From contig DATHBP010000176.1 of the NCBI GenBank assembly GCA_035296085.1, positions 1-12,452 on the forward strand: a stretch of 12,452 nt of DNA, read 5' to 3'. Positions 6,045 through 12,452 of this stretch are shown here, piece by piece; the first letter of the stretch is position 1; each line of letters starts with the position of its first letter. The notes under the pieces were generated by a model. That model searched no databases, was not told the origin of the DNA, and saw only the letters and a list, made by a program, of their open reading frames with translations. Made by a program: the position numbers and the translations under genes. Origin of the DNA: DATHBP01 sp035296085 (GTDB lineage Bacteria; Actinomycetota; Actinomycetes; Propionibacteriales; Nocardioidaceae).

Positions 6045-6945
6045 AGCCGAACCGACCCGAGATGTAGGCCTCGGTCCGCTCGTCGGAGGGGTTGGAGAAG
6101 ATCGCTGCCGTCTTGTCGTACTCCACCAGCAGGCCGGTGCGGTTGCCGGTCGTCTCGTCCGGGCGGGCGGTGAAGAACGCGGTCCGGTCGGAGACCCGCG
6201 CGGCTTGCTGCATGTTGTGCGTGACGATGATGATGGTGTATTCGTCACGCAGCTGCGCCATCAGGTCCTCGATGTGCGACGTCGCGATCGGGTCGAGCGC
6301 CGAGCACGGCTCGTCCATCAAGATGACTTCGGGCCGGGTGGCGATCGTGCGGGCGATACACAGCCGCTGCTGCTGGCCGCCGGAGAGCCCGTACGCGCTG
6401 TCCTTGAGCTTGTCTTTCACCTCGTCCCACAGGGCGGCGCCCTTGAGTGCTTCCTCGACGTGCCCATCGAGGTCCTGCACTGCCATGCCTGTCACCCGCG
6501 GGCCATAGGCAACGTTGTCGTAGATGGACTTGGGAAAGGGGTTCGGCTTCTGGAAGACCATGCCGACCCGCCGGCGCACCTCGATCGCGTCGACGGCCTT
6601 TCCGTAGATGTCCAGCCCGTGATAGGTCACCCGGCCCACGACCCGCGCTTCGGGGAGGAGGTCGTTCATCCGGTTGAGGCACCGCAGCACTGTGCTCTTG
6701 CCGCACCCTGACGGGCCGATCAGGGCGGTGATCTCGTTCTTGCCGAAGGCAAGGTTCACATCGTGGACCGCGTGGAAGTTGCCGTAGTAGACGTTGACCT
6801 CTTCGCATTCGATGACCGGGGTAGGCACGTCTGGCACGATCCGGCTGGTTGCGGTCTTGGCTTCGATGGTCGGCGTCCCTACTCGGACATCGCTGCCCGA
6901 CCTTGGCTTCGTCGTGGTCGTGAAGTGTGCCATGTCGCTTCCCAT
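6043..6945 (-). CDS. pstB: Phosphate ABC transporter ATP-binding protein PstB
   Basis: This is the cytoplasmic ATPase of the Pst phosphate importer, 300 residues from the ATG whose A lies at 6945. The start overlaps the pstA stop as TGATG and has GGAG six bases upstream; a second ATG four codons later has a weaker site. The motifs are complete: Walker A GPSGCGKST (77-85), Q-loop FQKPNPFP (131-138), signature LSGGQQQR (187-194), Walker B VILMDEP (207-213) and H-loop His243. PNPFPKSIYDNV is typical of PstB. The domain begins near residue 44, so there is an N-terminal extension of about 40 polar residues compared with the usual roughly 250-260-residue PstB. It is the last gene of the pst operon. 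Confidence 0.96.
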   Translation of the reverse strand: MGSDMAHFTTTTKPRSGSDVRVGTPTIEAKTATSRIVPDVPTPVIECEEVNVYYGNFHAVHDVNLAFGKNEITALIGPSGCGKSTVLRCLNRMNDLLPEARVVGRVTYHGLDIYGKAVDAIEVRRRVGMVFQKPNPFPKSIYDNVAYGPRVTGMAVQDLDGHVEEALKGAALWDEVKDKLKDSAYGLSGGQQQRLCIARTIATRPEVILMDEPCSALDPIATSHIEDLMAQLRDEYTIIIVTHNMQQAARVSDRTAFFTARPDETTGNRTGLLVEYDKTAAIFSNPSDERTEAYISGRFG

Positions 6946-7844
6946 CACCAGCTCCGCTGGAACTTGTTGCGTATGTAGATGGCCAGGCCGTTCAAGGCCA
7001 ACACCATGACGAGCAAGACGATGATGGCCGCCGCTGCGGCAACCTTGAACTCTTCCCGAGACTCGCTGGTCCAGTTGAAGATCTGGATGGGCATAGCGGT
7101 GAAAACCGACATGATGCCGTTGGGGTCGAAACGTACGGTCACCGCGACGCCGATGATGAGCAGCGGGGCCGCCTCTCCAATGGCCCGCGACAAGGCAATG
7201 ATCGTGCCGGTCGCGATGCCGGGGATGGCCGACGGGAGCACCTGGCGCCACGTCGTCTGCAATGGCGTGGCGCCAAGCGCTAGAGACCCGTCGCGGATCT
7301 CGGTGGGCACCGCCCGCACGGCTTCCCGGGTCGTGATGATGATGACTGGCAGGATCAGCAGTCCCAGCGCAACCGCACCGACCAGCACGATGCCTGTCCG
7401 TTGGACGCCGACGAGGGCGAAGAGAGCGACGGCGAGCATTCCGTAGATGATGGAGGGCACGGCCGCCAGGTTCTGGAGATTCAGCTCGACCAGCCGGTTG
7501 TACCACTTCCTGCTGTCGGCGAACTCCTCCAAGTAGACCGCTGCGGCGATGCCGATCGGTATCGCGAGCAGCGCCGTGGTGACCATGAGCCACATCGTGC
7601 CGAGCAGTGCCGCTCGCAGGCCGATGGTCTCCGGCGCGAGTATGGAGCTGTACTCGGTTATGAGCTCGCTGTCGAAGCGGCCCGCCCCATCGATAGCGGT
7701 CGTGATGAGGAGGGTCAGCAGGAACGTGATAGCCAGCGCGAGCGAAAGCCACAGCGCCAGCAGGAAGACAACCGACCCAACGCTTTTGTCGTGGCCCCGC
7801 CCAGACGAGCGAACGGCGGACGAGGGTGGTGCCGTCGTAGTCAT
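6945..7844 (-). CDS. pstA: Phosphate ABC transporter permease PstA
   Basis: This is one of the two channel subunits of the Pst importer, 299 residues. The ATG overlaps the pstC stop by one base (TGATG at 7842-7846), indicating translational coupling. About six membrane segments are visible: near 24-50, 75-104, 126-147, 149-171, 207-235 and 268-291. The EAA-type loop that contacts PstB runs about 173-205 (REAVRAVPTEIRDGSLALGA, then QVLP), and the family motif ALSRAIGEAAP is at 217-227. The length is typical. The first 20 residues are polar and lie in the cytoplasm. Confidence 0.96.
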   Translation of the reverse strand: MTTTAPPSSAVRSSGRGHDKSVGSVVFLLALWLSLALAITFLLTLLITTAIDGAGRFDSELITEYSSILAPETIGLRAALLGTMWLMVTTALLAIPIGIAAAVYLEEFADSRKWYNRLVELNLQNLAAVPSIIYGMLAVALFALVGVQRTGIVLVGAVALGLLILPVIIITTREAVRAVPTEIRDGSLALGATPLQTTWRQVLPSAIPGIATGTIIALSRAIGEAAPLLIIGVAVTVRFDPNGIMSVFTAMPIQIFNWTSESREEFKVAAAAAIIVLLVMVLALNGLAIYIRNKFQRSW

Positions 7845-8797
7845 CAGTACACCTCACGAATGCGGCGAACCAGCCGAATGCTCACGATGTTGATGACCAG
7901 CGTGATCAGGAACAGCAGCAAGCCGACGGCAAACAGGGTGTTGTACGAGACCGAACCGACGATGTTCTCACCACCGGCCGTGGCGGCGATGAAACCGGTC
8001 ATGGTCTGCATGCCTTCGCGGACATCGAGACTCAGGTTGGCCTGCTGGCCGGCCGCCAAAGCCACGATCATGGTTTCGCCGACCGCCCGAGAGATCCCCA
8101 GCACGACCGCGGCCGCGATGCCGGAGATAGCGGCTGGTAGCACGACCCGCAGCGTCGTCTGCATCCGGTTGGCTCCCATGGCGAAGGAGCCCTGCCGCAG
8201 TGACTGCGGAACCGCCGACATCGCGTCCTCGGACAGGGAGGCGATGGTGGGAATGATCATCACGCCGAGCACTAGCCCGGCCGAGAGAGCGTTCGTGAAG
8301 TCGACCTCGATGCCCAGCCACTGTCGCAGCACGACCGGCGTGATGAACTGCAACGCAAAGAAGCCGTAGACCACGGAGGGAACGCCAGCCAGCAGCTCCA
8401 AGACGGGCTTGAGGATCTTCCGCAGCCGGGCGGAGGCGTACTCCGAAAGGTACATGGCGGCCCCGAGCCCGAATGGCACCGCAACAAGCATGCCCACCAG
8501 AGTCGTCATCATCGTGCCGCCGACGAGAGGAAGCACACCGTACTCAGTGGGCGAGAAGTTCGGGCTCCACGTCGTGCCCAGCAGGAAGTCGCCTAGAGGC
8601 ACCGAGCGGAAGAACTCCACCGCCGGGCGCACCAGGGCCACGACGATTCCCACGGTGACCAACACCGACAGGAAAGCCGCAAGTTTCAGCACCAGCATGA
8701 CGACCTGCTCGCCCCGACGCTTCGGTCCGGCGAGCGGCCCCCCCGCAGGCTGTGACGGGGTCACATCCTGGATCGGAGCGGGCGTCACGGTCGTCAT
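7844..8797 (-). CDS. pstC: Phosphate ABC transporter permease PstC
   Basis: This is the partner channel subunit of the Pst importer, 317 residues. The ATG (A at 8797) has AAGGA at 8803-8807, five bases upstream. A polar 30-residue N-terminus precedes about six membrane segments: near 32-56, 91-118, 132-155, 170-189, 222-247 and 283-307. The EAA loop is at about 190-222 (EDAMSAVPQSLRQGSFAMGA, then RVVLPAAISGI), followed by the conserved ISRAVGET (235-242). It follows pstS after an 88-bp gap containing a large hairpin, and overlaps pstA by one base. Confidence 0.96.
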   Translation of the reverse strand: MTTVTPAPIQDVTPSQPAGGPLAGPKRRGEQVVMLVLKLAAFLSVLVTVGIVVALVRPAVEFFRSVPLGDFLLGTTWSPNFSPTEYGVLPLVGGTMMTTLVGMLVAVPFGLGAAMYLSEYASARLRKILKPVLELLAGVPSVVYGFFALQFITPVVLRQWLGIEVDFTNALSAGLVLGVMIIPTIASLSEDAMSAVPQSLRQGSFAMGANRMQTTLRVVLPAAISGIAAAVVLGISRAVGETMIVALAAGQQANLSLDVREGMQTMTGFIAATAGGENIVGSVSYNTLFAVGLLLFLITLVINIVSIRLVRRIREVY

Positions 8798-8832
8798 AGC
8801 TGTCCTTCAGCACTCGTCGATCAGGATAGGAA

Positions 8833-8876
8833 CGAGCCCAGGGCGAGCGGGCTGGCTGCCGTTCGCCCCGGGCTCG
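8833..8876 (-). terminator. Intra-operon hairpin after pstS (attenuator or mRNA stabiliser)
   Basis: The arms at 8833-8846 and 8863-8876 form 14 pairs, including one G-U on the transcribed strand, around a 16-nt loop. It lies 10 nt after the pstS stop and about 36 nt before the pstC start, with no U-tract. Hairpins placed after binding-protein genes in ABC operons commonly act as partial terminators or 3' end protectors, so pstS could be made in excess over the permease. That role is inference. Confidence 0.65.
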
Positions 8877-8885
8877 CGGCTGTGC

Positions 8886-9911
8886 TCACAACTTGGCGAG
8901 AGCGTCCTCGGTCTGCTGAGTCTGCTCGTCGTTGAGCGGGATGTACTGGGCTGCTTCGGTGATGTCGCGCAGGTTGTCGACATAGAAGTCGACGAAGCTC
9001 GCGACCTGGGGCTTGTCGTTGTAGGCCTTGTCGGCCACGTAGATGAACAGTGGCCGAGCGAGCGGCTTGTACGTTCCGTCCGCAGCAGTCTCCGCGTTCG
9101 GTTCGACACATCCGTCGCCCGAGTCGATCTGCAGAGCGGTGAGCTTGTCTGCGTTCTGCTCGTAGTAGGTGTAGCCGAAGTAGCCCAGTCCGCCTTCGGT
9201 GTTGGCTACTCCGTCTACGAGAACGTTGTCGTCTTCGGATGCCTCGTAGTCCGAGCGGGACGCGCCTTCCTCACCGGTGATCTCCTCGGTGAAGTACTCG
9301 AAGGTCCCCGAGTCCGTGCCAGGGCCGAAGAGCGTCAGCGGCAGGTCGGGGAAGCTTTCGTCGACCTGGTTCCAGTTGGTCACCTTGCCCTTGGCGCTGG
9401 GCTCCCAGATCGCCTTCAGCTGCTCGGTGGTGAGGCAGTCGACGCCGACGGCCGGGTTGGCAACGACGGTCAATGCGTCGGTTGCTACGTGCAGCTCGGT
9501 GAACTCGATCCCGGCCTTCTTACAGATCGCGGCTTCCTCGTCCTCGATGGCTCGGGAGGCGTTCGAGATCTCGGTTTTTCCGGCGCAGAACGCTTCGAAC
9601 CCGCCGCCCGTGCCCGCGGTACCAACCGCCACCTTGACGTCGGGCTGCTGCTCCTGGAACAGCTCGGCCGCGGCCGAGGTCAACGGCTGGACGGTCGACG
9701 AGCCGTCAACCGCCACGGCGCCGGAGACGCTCGCGCCGCCGCTGCCGGTCGCGTCGCCACCGGCACCGCTCTCGGGAGTGTCAGCCTGGCCCCCGCCGCA
9801 GGCGGACAGGCCGAGGGCGAGGGTGAGGGTGAGCGACGCCGGAATGCCTGCGCGGCGCACCGAGGGGGAACGAGTCAAGGCGCTTGGCTTGCGAATTGTT
9901 GGTGATCTCAT
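8886..9911 (-). CDS. pstS: Phosphate-binding lipoprotein PstS
   Basis: This is the extracellular lipoprotein that captures phosphate for PstCAB. From the ATG (A at 9911) it has 341 residues. The signal peptide ends in lipobox LSAC with Cys38, followed by a Gly/Ala/Ser linker. Phosphate-site motifs are VDGSSTVQP (68-76), GTAGTGGGFEAF (97-108), ISNASR (115-120) and FGPGTDSGTFEYF (195-207). The start is uncertain. No Shine-Dalgarno site precedes the ATG, but TAGCGT at 9919-9924 would make a leaderless mRNA. Alternatively GTG codon 18 would give a more usual 20-residue signal peptide, also without a clear ribosome binding site. A PHO box lies at 9930-9973. It heads the pst operon. Confidence 0.94.
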   Translation of the reverse strand: MRSPTIRKPSALTRSPSVRRAGIPASLTLTLALGLSACGGGQADTPESGAGGDATGSGGASVSGAVAVDGSSTVQPLTSAAAELFQEQQPDVKVAVGTAGTGGGFEAFCAGKTEISNASRAIEDEEAAICKKAGIEFTELHVATDALTVVANPAVGVDCLTTEQLKAIWEPSAKGKVTNWNQVDESFPDLPLTLFGPGTDSGTFEYFTEEITGEEGASRSDYEASEDDNVLVDGVANTEGGLGYFGYTYYEQNADKLTALQIDSGDGCVEPNAETAADGTYKPLARPLFIYVADKAYNDKPQVASFVDFYVDNLRDITEAAQYIPLNDEQTQQTEDALAKL

Positions 9912-9918
9912 GCACCGA

Positions 9919-9924
9919 ACGCTA
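9919..9924 (-). promoter_or_regulatory. Candidate -10 of pstS (leaderless)
   Basis: TAGCGT fits TAnnnT, with 7 nt between it and the pstS ATG, so transcription would begin at or next to the start codon. The region at a -35 distance falls in the PHO box, as expected for a PhoP-activated promoter. A competing reading uses TTGACT at 9928-9933 as -35 and TGAGAT at 9905-9910 as -10 with a later protein start. Confidence 0.4.
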
Positions 9925-9929
9925 GGTAG

Positions 9930-9973
9930 TCAAGGTGACAAGACTTGCGGAAGCGGGTGAACGTAGGGTGAAC
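9930..9973 (-). promoter_or_regulatory. PHO box: 11-nt PhoP-binding repeats upstream of pstS
   Basis: On the minus strand two adjacent units, GTTCACCCTAC (9963-9973) and GTTCACCCGCT (9952-9962), both match the actinobacterial PhoP core GTTCACC exactly. A degenerate unit (9941-9951) and a partial one, TGTCACCTTGA (9930-9940), continue in 11-nt phase. The box ends 18 nt before the pstS ATG, covering where a -35 would lie, so phosphate starvation control of the pst operon by PhoP is strongly suggested. Confidence 0.85.
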
Positions 9974-9978
9974 GCTGT

Positions 9979-10005
9979 CCGGCGCTATTCGGCGGCTGGC
10001 GCCGG
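9979..10005 (-). terminator. Possible terminator between the Nudix gene and pstS
   Basis: A 7-bp GC stem (9979-9985 with 9999-10005) encloses a 13-nt loop, 10 nt after the Nudix gene stop and just before the PHO box. No U-tract follows. It would insulate pstS from the upstream gene. Confidence 0.4.
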
Positions 10006-10015
10006 CTCCCTAGCG

Positions 10016-10906
10016 CTAGGCCGCGTGGCGCTCGGTGGCCACGATCGCACCGGTGTGCCGATGGACGACGAGCAGCTCCCCGGCGTCGAGCTTCGGGTCG
10101 GTGAGGCCGATGGCGGCGAAGACAACCGGCAGCACCGGCCGATGGGTGCATACCACGGTTGGCTTGCCGTCGTTTGCGAAAGCCGCCACGAGTTTCCGGG
10201 CGGCGGCCGCGCGTTCGCCCTCTTCGGAGAGGTCGGGGTCGACCCTGATCGTGACGGCGGCGTCGTCAGCGAAGGGCCGTACCGTGTCGACACAGCGAAC
10301 GGCGTCACTGGAGACGGCGACCTCGACGCCGTAGGCGCCGAGCAGCTGGGGCAGCCGCCGTGCCTGCTCCTCACCTTCTGGGCTCAGGGGCCGAAGCGAG
10401 TCAGCCTTGCTCCACTGCTTGCGTGGTAGCGCCCGGGCATGGCGCAACACGATCAGCGGTGTAGACGCGGGTGCTGCCGAGGTCCCGAGGATGTCGAGTA
10501 GCTCGATGTCAGCGGTAGAAGTGAGCCGGCGCCGCGCTTCGTCAACCGCCAGCCAGGCAACCTCGTCGACCTCGGCGTTCGGTCGAAACGGTTCAGTCGT
10601 TTCGGCGCCGGGTGCGGCACCGTCGCCCAGCTGGCGCGCCAGCCAGAAGCGCACGTGCTTGAGCGAGCCGTCGGCGAGCCGGTAGCGCCGCGGCGATAGC
10701 GGCGCTCCCAGCCGGACTCGTACGCCGGTCTCCTCTGCCACCTCGCGGACAGCGGCGGCAAGAGCATGCTCACCGGAGTCGAGCTTGCCTTTGGGAATCG
10801 ACCAGTCGTCGTACTTCGGCCGGTGGATGACCAGGACCTGTGTTCCGTCCGGGCCATCGCGCCACACGAGTGCACCGGCGGCAAGGACCGTGGGGGAGTC
10901 AGCCAC
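10016..10906 (-). CDS. MutT1-like Nudix hydrolase fused to histidine phosphatase
   Basis: This 296-residue two-domain protein begins at GTG 10906, which has no obvious ribosome binding site. The N-terminal Nudix domain (about 6-140) has a complete Nudix box: G40, E46, R54, E55, E58, E59 and G61 in GKLDSGEHALAAAVREVAEE-TGV. The C-terminal histidine phosphatase (SixA/phosphoglycerate-mutase-like) domain (about 150-290) has LRHARAL with the nucleophile His156, a downstream acidic region and a second His255 in CTHRP. This order is that of mycobacterial MutT1, which cleaves 8-oxo-guanine nucleotides and dinucleoside polyphosphates. MutT1 is encoded beside ppk1 in mycobacteria, and here it follows ppk1 by 66 bp on the same strand. 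Substrate is inferred from family. Confidence 0.92.
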   Translation of the reverse strand: MADSPTVLAAGALVWRDGPDGTQVLVIHRPKYDDWSIPKGKLDSGEHALAAAVREVAEETGVRVRLGAPLSPRRYRLADGSLKHVRFWLARQLGDGAAPGAETTEPFRPNAEVDEVAWLAVDEARRRLTSTADIELLDILGTSAAPASTPLIVLRHARALPRKQWSKADSLRPLSPEGEEQARRLPQLLGAYGVEVAVSSDAVRCVDTVRPFADDAAVTIRVDPDLSEEGERAAAARKLVAAFANDGKPTVVCTHRPVLPVVFAAIGLTDPKLDAGELLVVHRHTGAIVATERHAA

Positions 10907-10952
10907 GCACGTAGTCTCACACCCGGCTTGCTGCGGGGAGCCCAGTGGGGAT

Positions 10953-10969
10953 GCGCCCGTGTGGGGCGC
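10953..10969 (-). terminator. Short hairpin after ppk1
   Basis: GCGCCC and GGGCGC (10953-10958, 10964-10969) pair perfectly around a 5-nt loop, 3 nt after the ppk1 stop. It has six GC pairs and no U-tract. It may be a weak terminator or attenuator before the Nudix gene. Confidence 0.4.
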
Positions 10970-10972
10970 GGG

Positions 10973-12451
10973 CTAGGGGGAGTCCGAGCCCTCGGGCGCT
11001 GACTTGCGCCGACGTCCGTGCGTGATGGCGACCAGCGAGGCTTGCAGGTCACGCAACCGCCGGCCGTCCTCGTCGGTGCGGTGCGGCGTCCAGGTGCCAT
11101 CGGACTCGAGCCACCACGACGCGGTGCGGTCGTCGAGGCCCATATCGAGCAGCCGCCCAAGCTCTCGTACGTCGTCAGCGGACGGGACCCGTACGAGCGC
11201 CTCGATGCGCCGGTCGAGGTTGCGGTGCATGAGATCTGCGGAGCCAATCCAGGCCTCTGGGTTCCCGTCGTTCTCGAACCAGAAAACCCGGCTGTGCTCG
11301 AGGAAGCGGCCGAGCACGCTGCGAACCCGGACCGTCTCCGACAGGCCGGGGACACCGGGACGCAGCGCGCAGATGCCGCGCACCCAGAGGTCGATGGGCA
11401 CACCGGCGCGAGACGCCTGATAGAGCGCGTCGATGATGGCTTCGTCCACCAACGCGTTCGTCTTGAGCCGGATCGCGGCGGGCCGGCCGGCGAGGTGATG
11501 CCGGACCTCGGCTTCGATGCGGTCCCGCAGACCGCTGCGGATCGACTCGGGGGCGACCAGCAGCTGTTCGTACGTGGTCTGCCGCGCGAAGCCCGAGAGG
11601 TTGTTGAACAGCAGCGTGAGGTCAGCCGCGATACGTGGATCGGCGGTGAGCAGCCCGAGGTCTTCGTAGGCACGCGCGGTCTTGGGGTTGTAGTTGCCGG
11701 TGCCGATGTGGGCGTAGCGCCGCAGGCCTTCCGGCTCGTCGCGGACGACCAGGCACAGCTTGCAGTGCGTCTTGAGACCGATCAGGCCGTAGACGACGTG
11801 ACAGCCGGCCTGCTCGAGCTTGCGCGCCCACCGGATGTTTGCCTGCTCGTCGAAGCGGGCCTTGATCTCGACCAGCACCATGACCTGCTTGCCGGACTCT
11901 GCCGCGTCGATCAGCGCATCAATGATCGGCGAGTCACCGGAGGTGCGATACAAGGTCTGCTTGATGGCAAGGACGTGCGGGTCGGCGGCCGCCTGCTCGA
12001 GGAAGCGCTGAACGCTGGTCGAGAAGGAGTCGTAGGGGTGGTGAACGAGCACGTCGCGCTGGCCGAGCGCTGCGAACATGTCCGCCGGGCTGGCCGTCTC
12101 GACCTCGGCGAGCCTTGGATGCGTAATAGGCACGAACCCCGGGTGCTTGAGCTCGGCGCGGTCGAGGTCGGCCAGCGCGTGCATTGCGGTCAGGTCGAGT
12201 GGTCCCGCCAGCCGGAACACCTCCGCCGGCGCCACCGCCAGCTCTCCGACGAGCAACTCGAGCACATGCGGGTCGATGGACTCCTCGACCTCCAGGCGCA
12301 CTGCCGGACCGAACCGGCGCCGGAGGAGCTCACGCTCGAGAGCGTGCAAGAGGTTCTCGGCGTCATCCTCCTCGACCTCGAGGTCCTCGTTGCGGGTGAC
12401 CCGGAAGATGTGGTGCTGGAGAACCTCCATGCCCAAGAACAGCTGGTCGAG
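10973..12451 (-). CDS. ppk1: Polyphosphate kinase PPK1 (5' end outside window)
   Basis: The enzyme reversibly transfers the gamma phosphate of ATP to polyphosphate. The C-terminal 492 residues or so are present; the frame is open to the window edge, so the start is missing. A TTG near 12436 is an internal Leu codon. Family landmarks in order are FRVTRNEDLEVEEDDAENLL, VHHPYDSF, KQTLYRTSGDSPI, EIKARFDEQANI, YGLIGLKTHCK, YAHIGTGNYNPKT, WVRGICALRPG and DLMHRNLDRR. The two conserved histidines, in KTH (codon 11765-11767) and in YAH (11708-11710), are 19 residues apart, as are H435 and H454 of the E. coli enzyme; the KTH histidine is taken as the phosphorylated one. It is adjacent to MutT1-like and pst genes. 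Confidence 0.96.
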   Translation of the reverse strand, partial: LDQLFLGMEVLQHHIFRVTRNEDLEVEEDDAENLLHALERELLRRRFGPAVRLEVEESIDPHVLELLVGELAVAPAEVFRLAGPLDLTAMHALADLDRAELKHPGFVPITHPRLAEVETASPADMFAALGQRDVLVHHPYDSFSTSVQRFLEQAAADPHVLAIKQTLYRTSGDSPIIDALIDAAESGKQVMVLVEIKARFDEQANIRWARKLEQAGCHVVYGLIGLKTHCKLCLVVRDEPEGLRRYAHIGTGNYNPKTARAYEDLGLLTADPRIAADLTLLFNNLSGFARQTTYEQLLVAPESIRSGLRDRIEAEVRHHLAGRPAAIRLKTNALVDEAIIDALYQASRAGVPIDLWVRGICALRPGVPGLSETVRVRSVLGRFLEHSRVFWFENDGNPEAWIGSADLMHRNLDRRIEALVRVPSADDVRELGRLLDMGLDDRTASWWLESDGTWTPHRTDEDGRRLRDLQASLVAITHGRRRKSAPEGSDSP

Positions 12452-12452
12452 A

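Noticed and set aside
5700..6248. Minus-strand open frame opposite pit
   Set aside because: It overlaps the PiT permease and pstB, has a biased Pro/Arg/Ser composition and no domain; treated as a shadow.
6946..7857. Long open frame upstream of pstB in the same frame, suggesting a fusion protein
   Set aside because: It is a shadow of pstA on the same strand in another frame; pstB homology begins only after the TGATG junction.
8409..9905. Plus-strand 498-codon open frame opposite pstS and pstC
   Set aside because: It is antisense to well-supported pstS and pstC; its translation is low-complexity Arg/Gly/Val typical of GC-rich shadows, with no recognisable domain.
10009..10020. Perfect 12-bp palindrome CCTAGCGCTAGG over the Nudix gene stop as an operator
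   Set aside because: It has no spacer, no second copy in the window and no link to a promoter; it could arise by chance.

Overview
This window looks like chromosomal DNA of a high-GC Gram-positive bacterium (Actinomycetota). The signs are strongly GC-biased codon use, several GTG starts, a SigB/SigF-type promoter sequence, a PHO box of 11-nt GTTCACC units, and typical actinobacterial families (DUF3618, DUF1469, a MutT1-like Nudix-phosphatase fusion). The genus cannot be fixed from sequence alone. The gene content is mostly chromosomal core. No transposase, integrase, CRISPR array or prophage gene was seen.

Left part (1-4240). A tRNA-Lys(UUU) lies on the minus strand at the edge. Facing away from it on the plus strand is a tight four-gene cluster (206-3228): an LEA-like 11-mer-repeat protein, a DUF1469 holin-superfamily-like membrane protein, a DUF3618 protein with further 11-mer repeats, and a YihY/BrkB-type membrane protein. 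The genes are 7 nt apart or overlap. The cluster is preceded by a good match to a general-stress promoter (GTTT-N15-GGGTAG). The last gene has no ATG, GTG or TTG that would keep its conserved N-terminus; the best start is a CTG overlapping the previous stop, with a well-placed GGAGG. A PRC-barrel/DUF2382 stress protein follows as a separate unit and ends at a 20-bp hairpin. This half reads as an envelope or general-stress module.

Right part (4396-12452). This is a phosphate-acquisition and storage region. A low-affinity Pit system (DUF47 PhoU-like protein plus PiT permease) runs on the plus strand. It converges, with 25 bp between stops, on a high-affinity Pst operon on the minus strand (pstS-pstC-pstA-pstB). 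The pst operon begins with a PHO box (9930-9973) in 11-nt phase upstream of pstS. A 14-bp hairpin after pstS could set a higher level of binding protein than permease. The pstC/pstA and pstA/pstB junctions are both TGATG. Upstream on the same strand lie a MutT1-like Nudix plus histidine-phosphatase protein and polyphosphate kinase ppk1, whose 5' end is outside the window. No phoU, phoR or phoP is present.

Together the genes import phosphate by two routes, store it as polyphosphate and clean up nucleotides, next to a stress-protection operon. The most useful leads are regulatory: the CTG start, the stress promoter, the PHO box with an uncertain or leaderless pstS start, and several strong hairpins lacking U-tracts.
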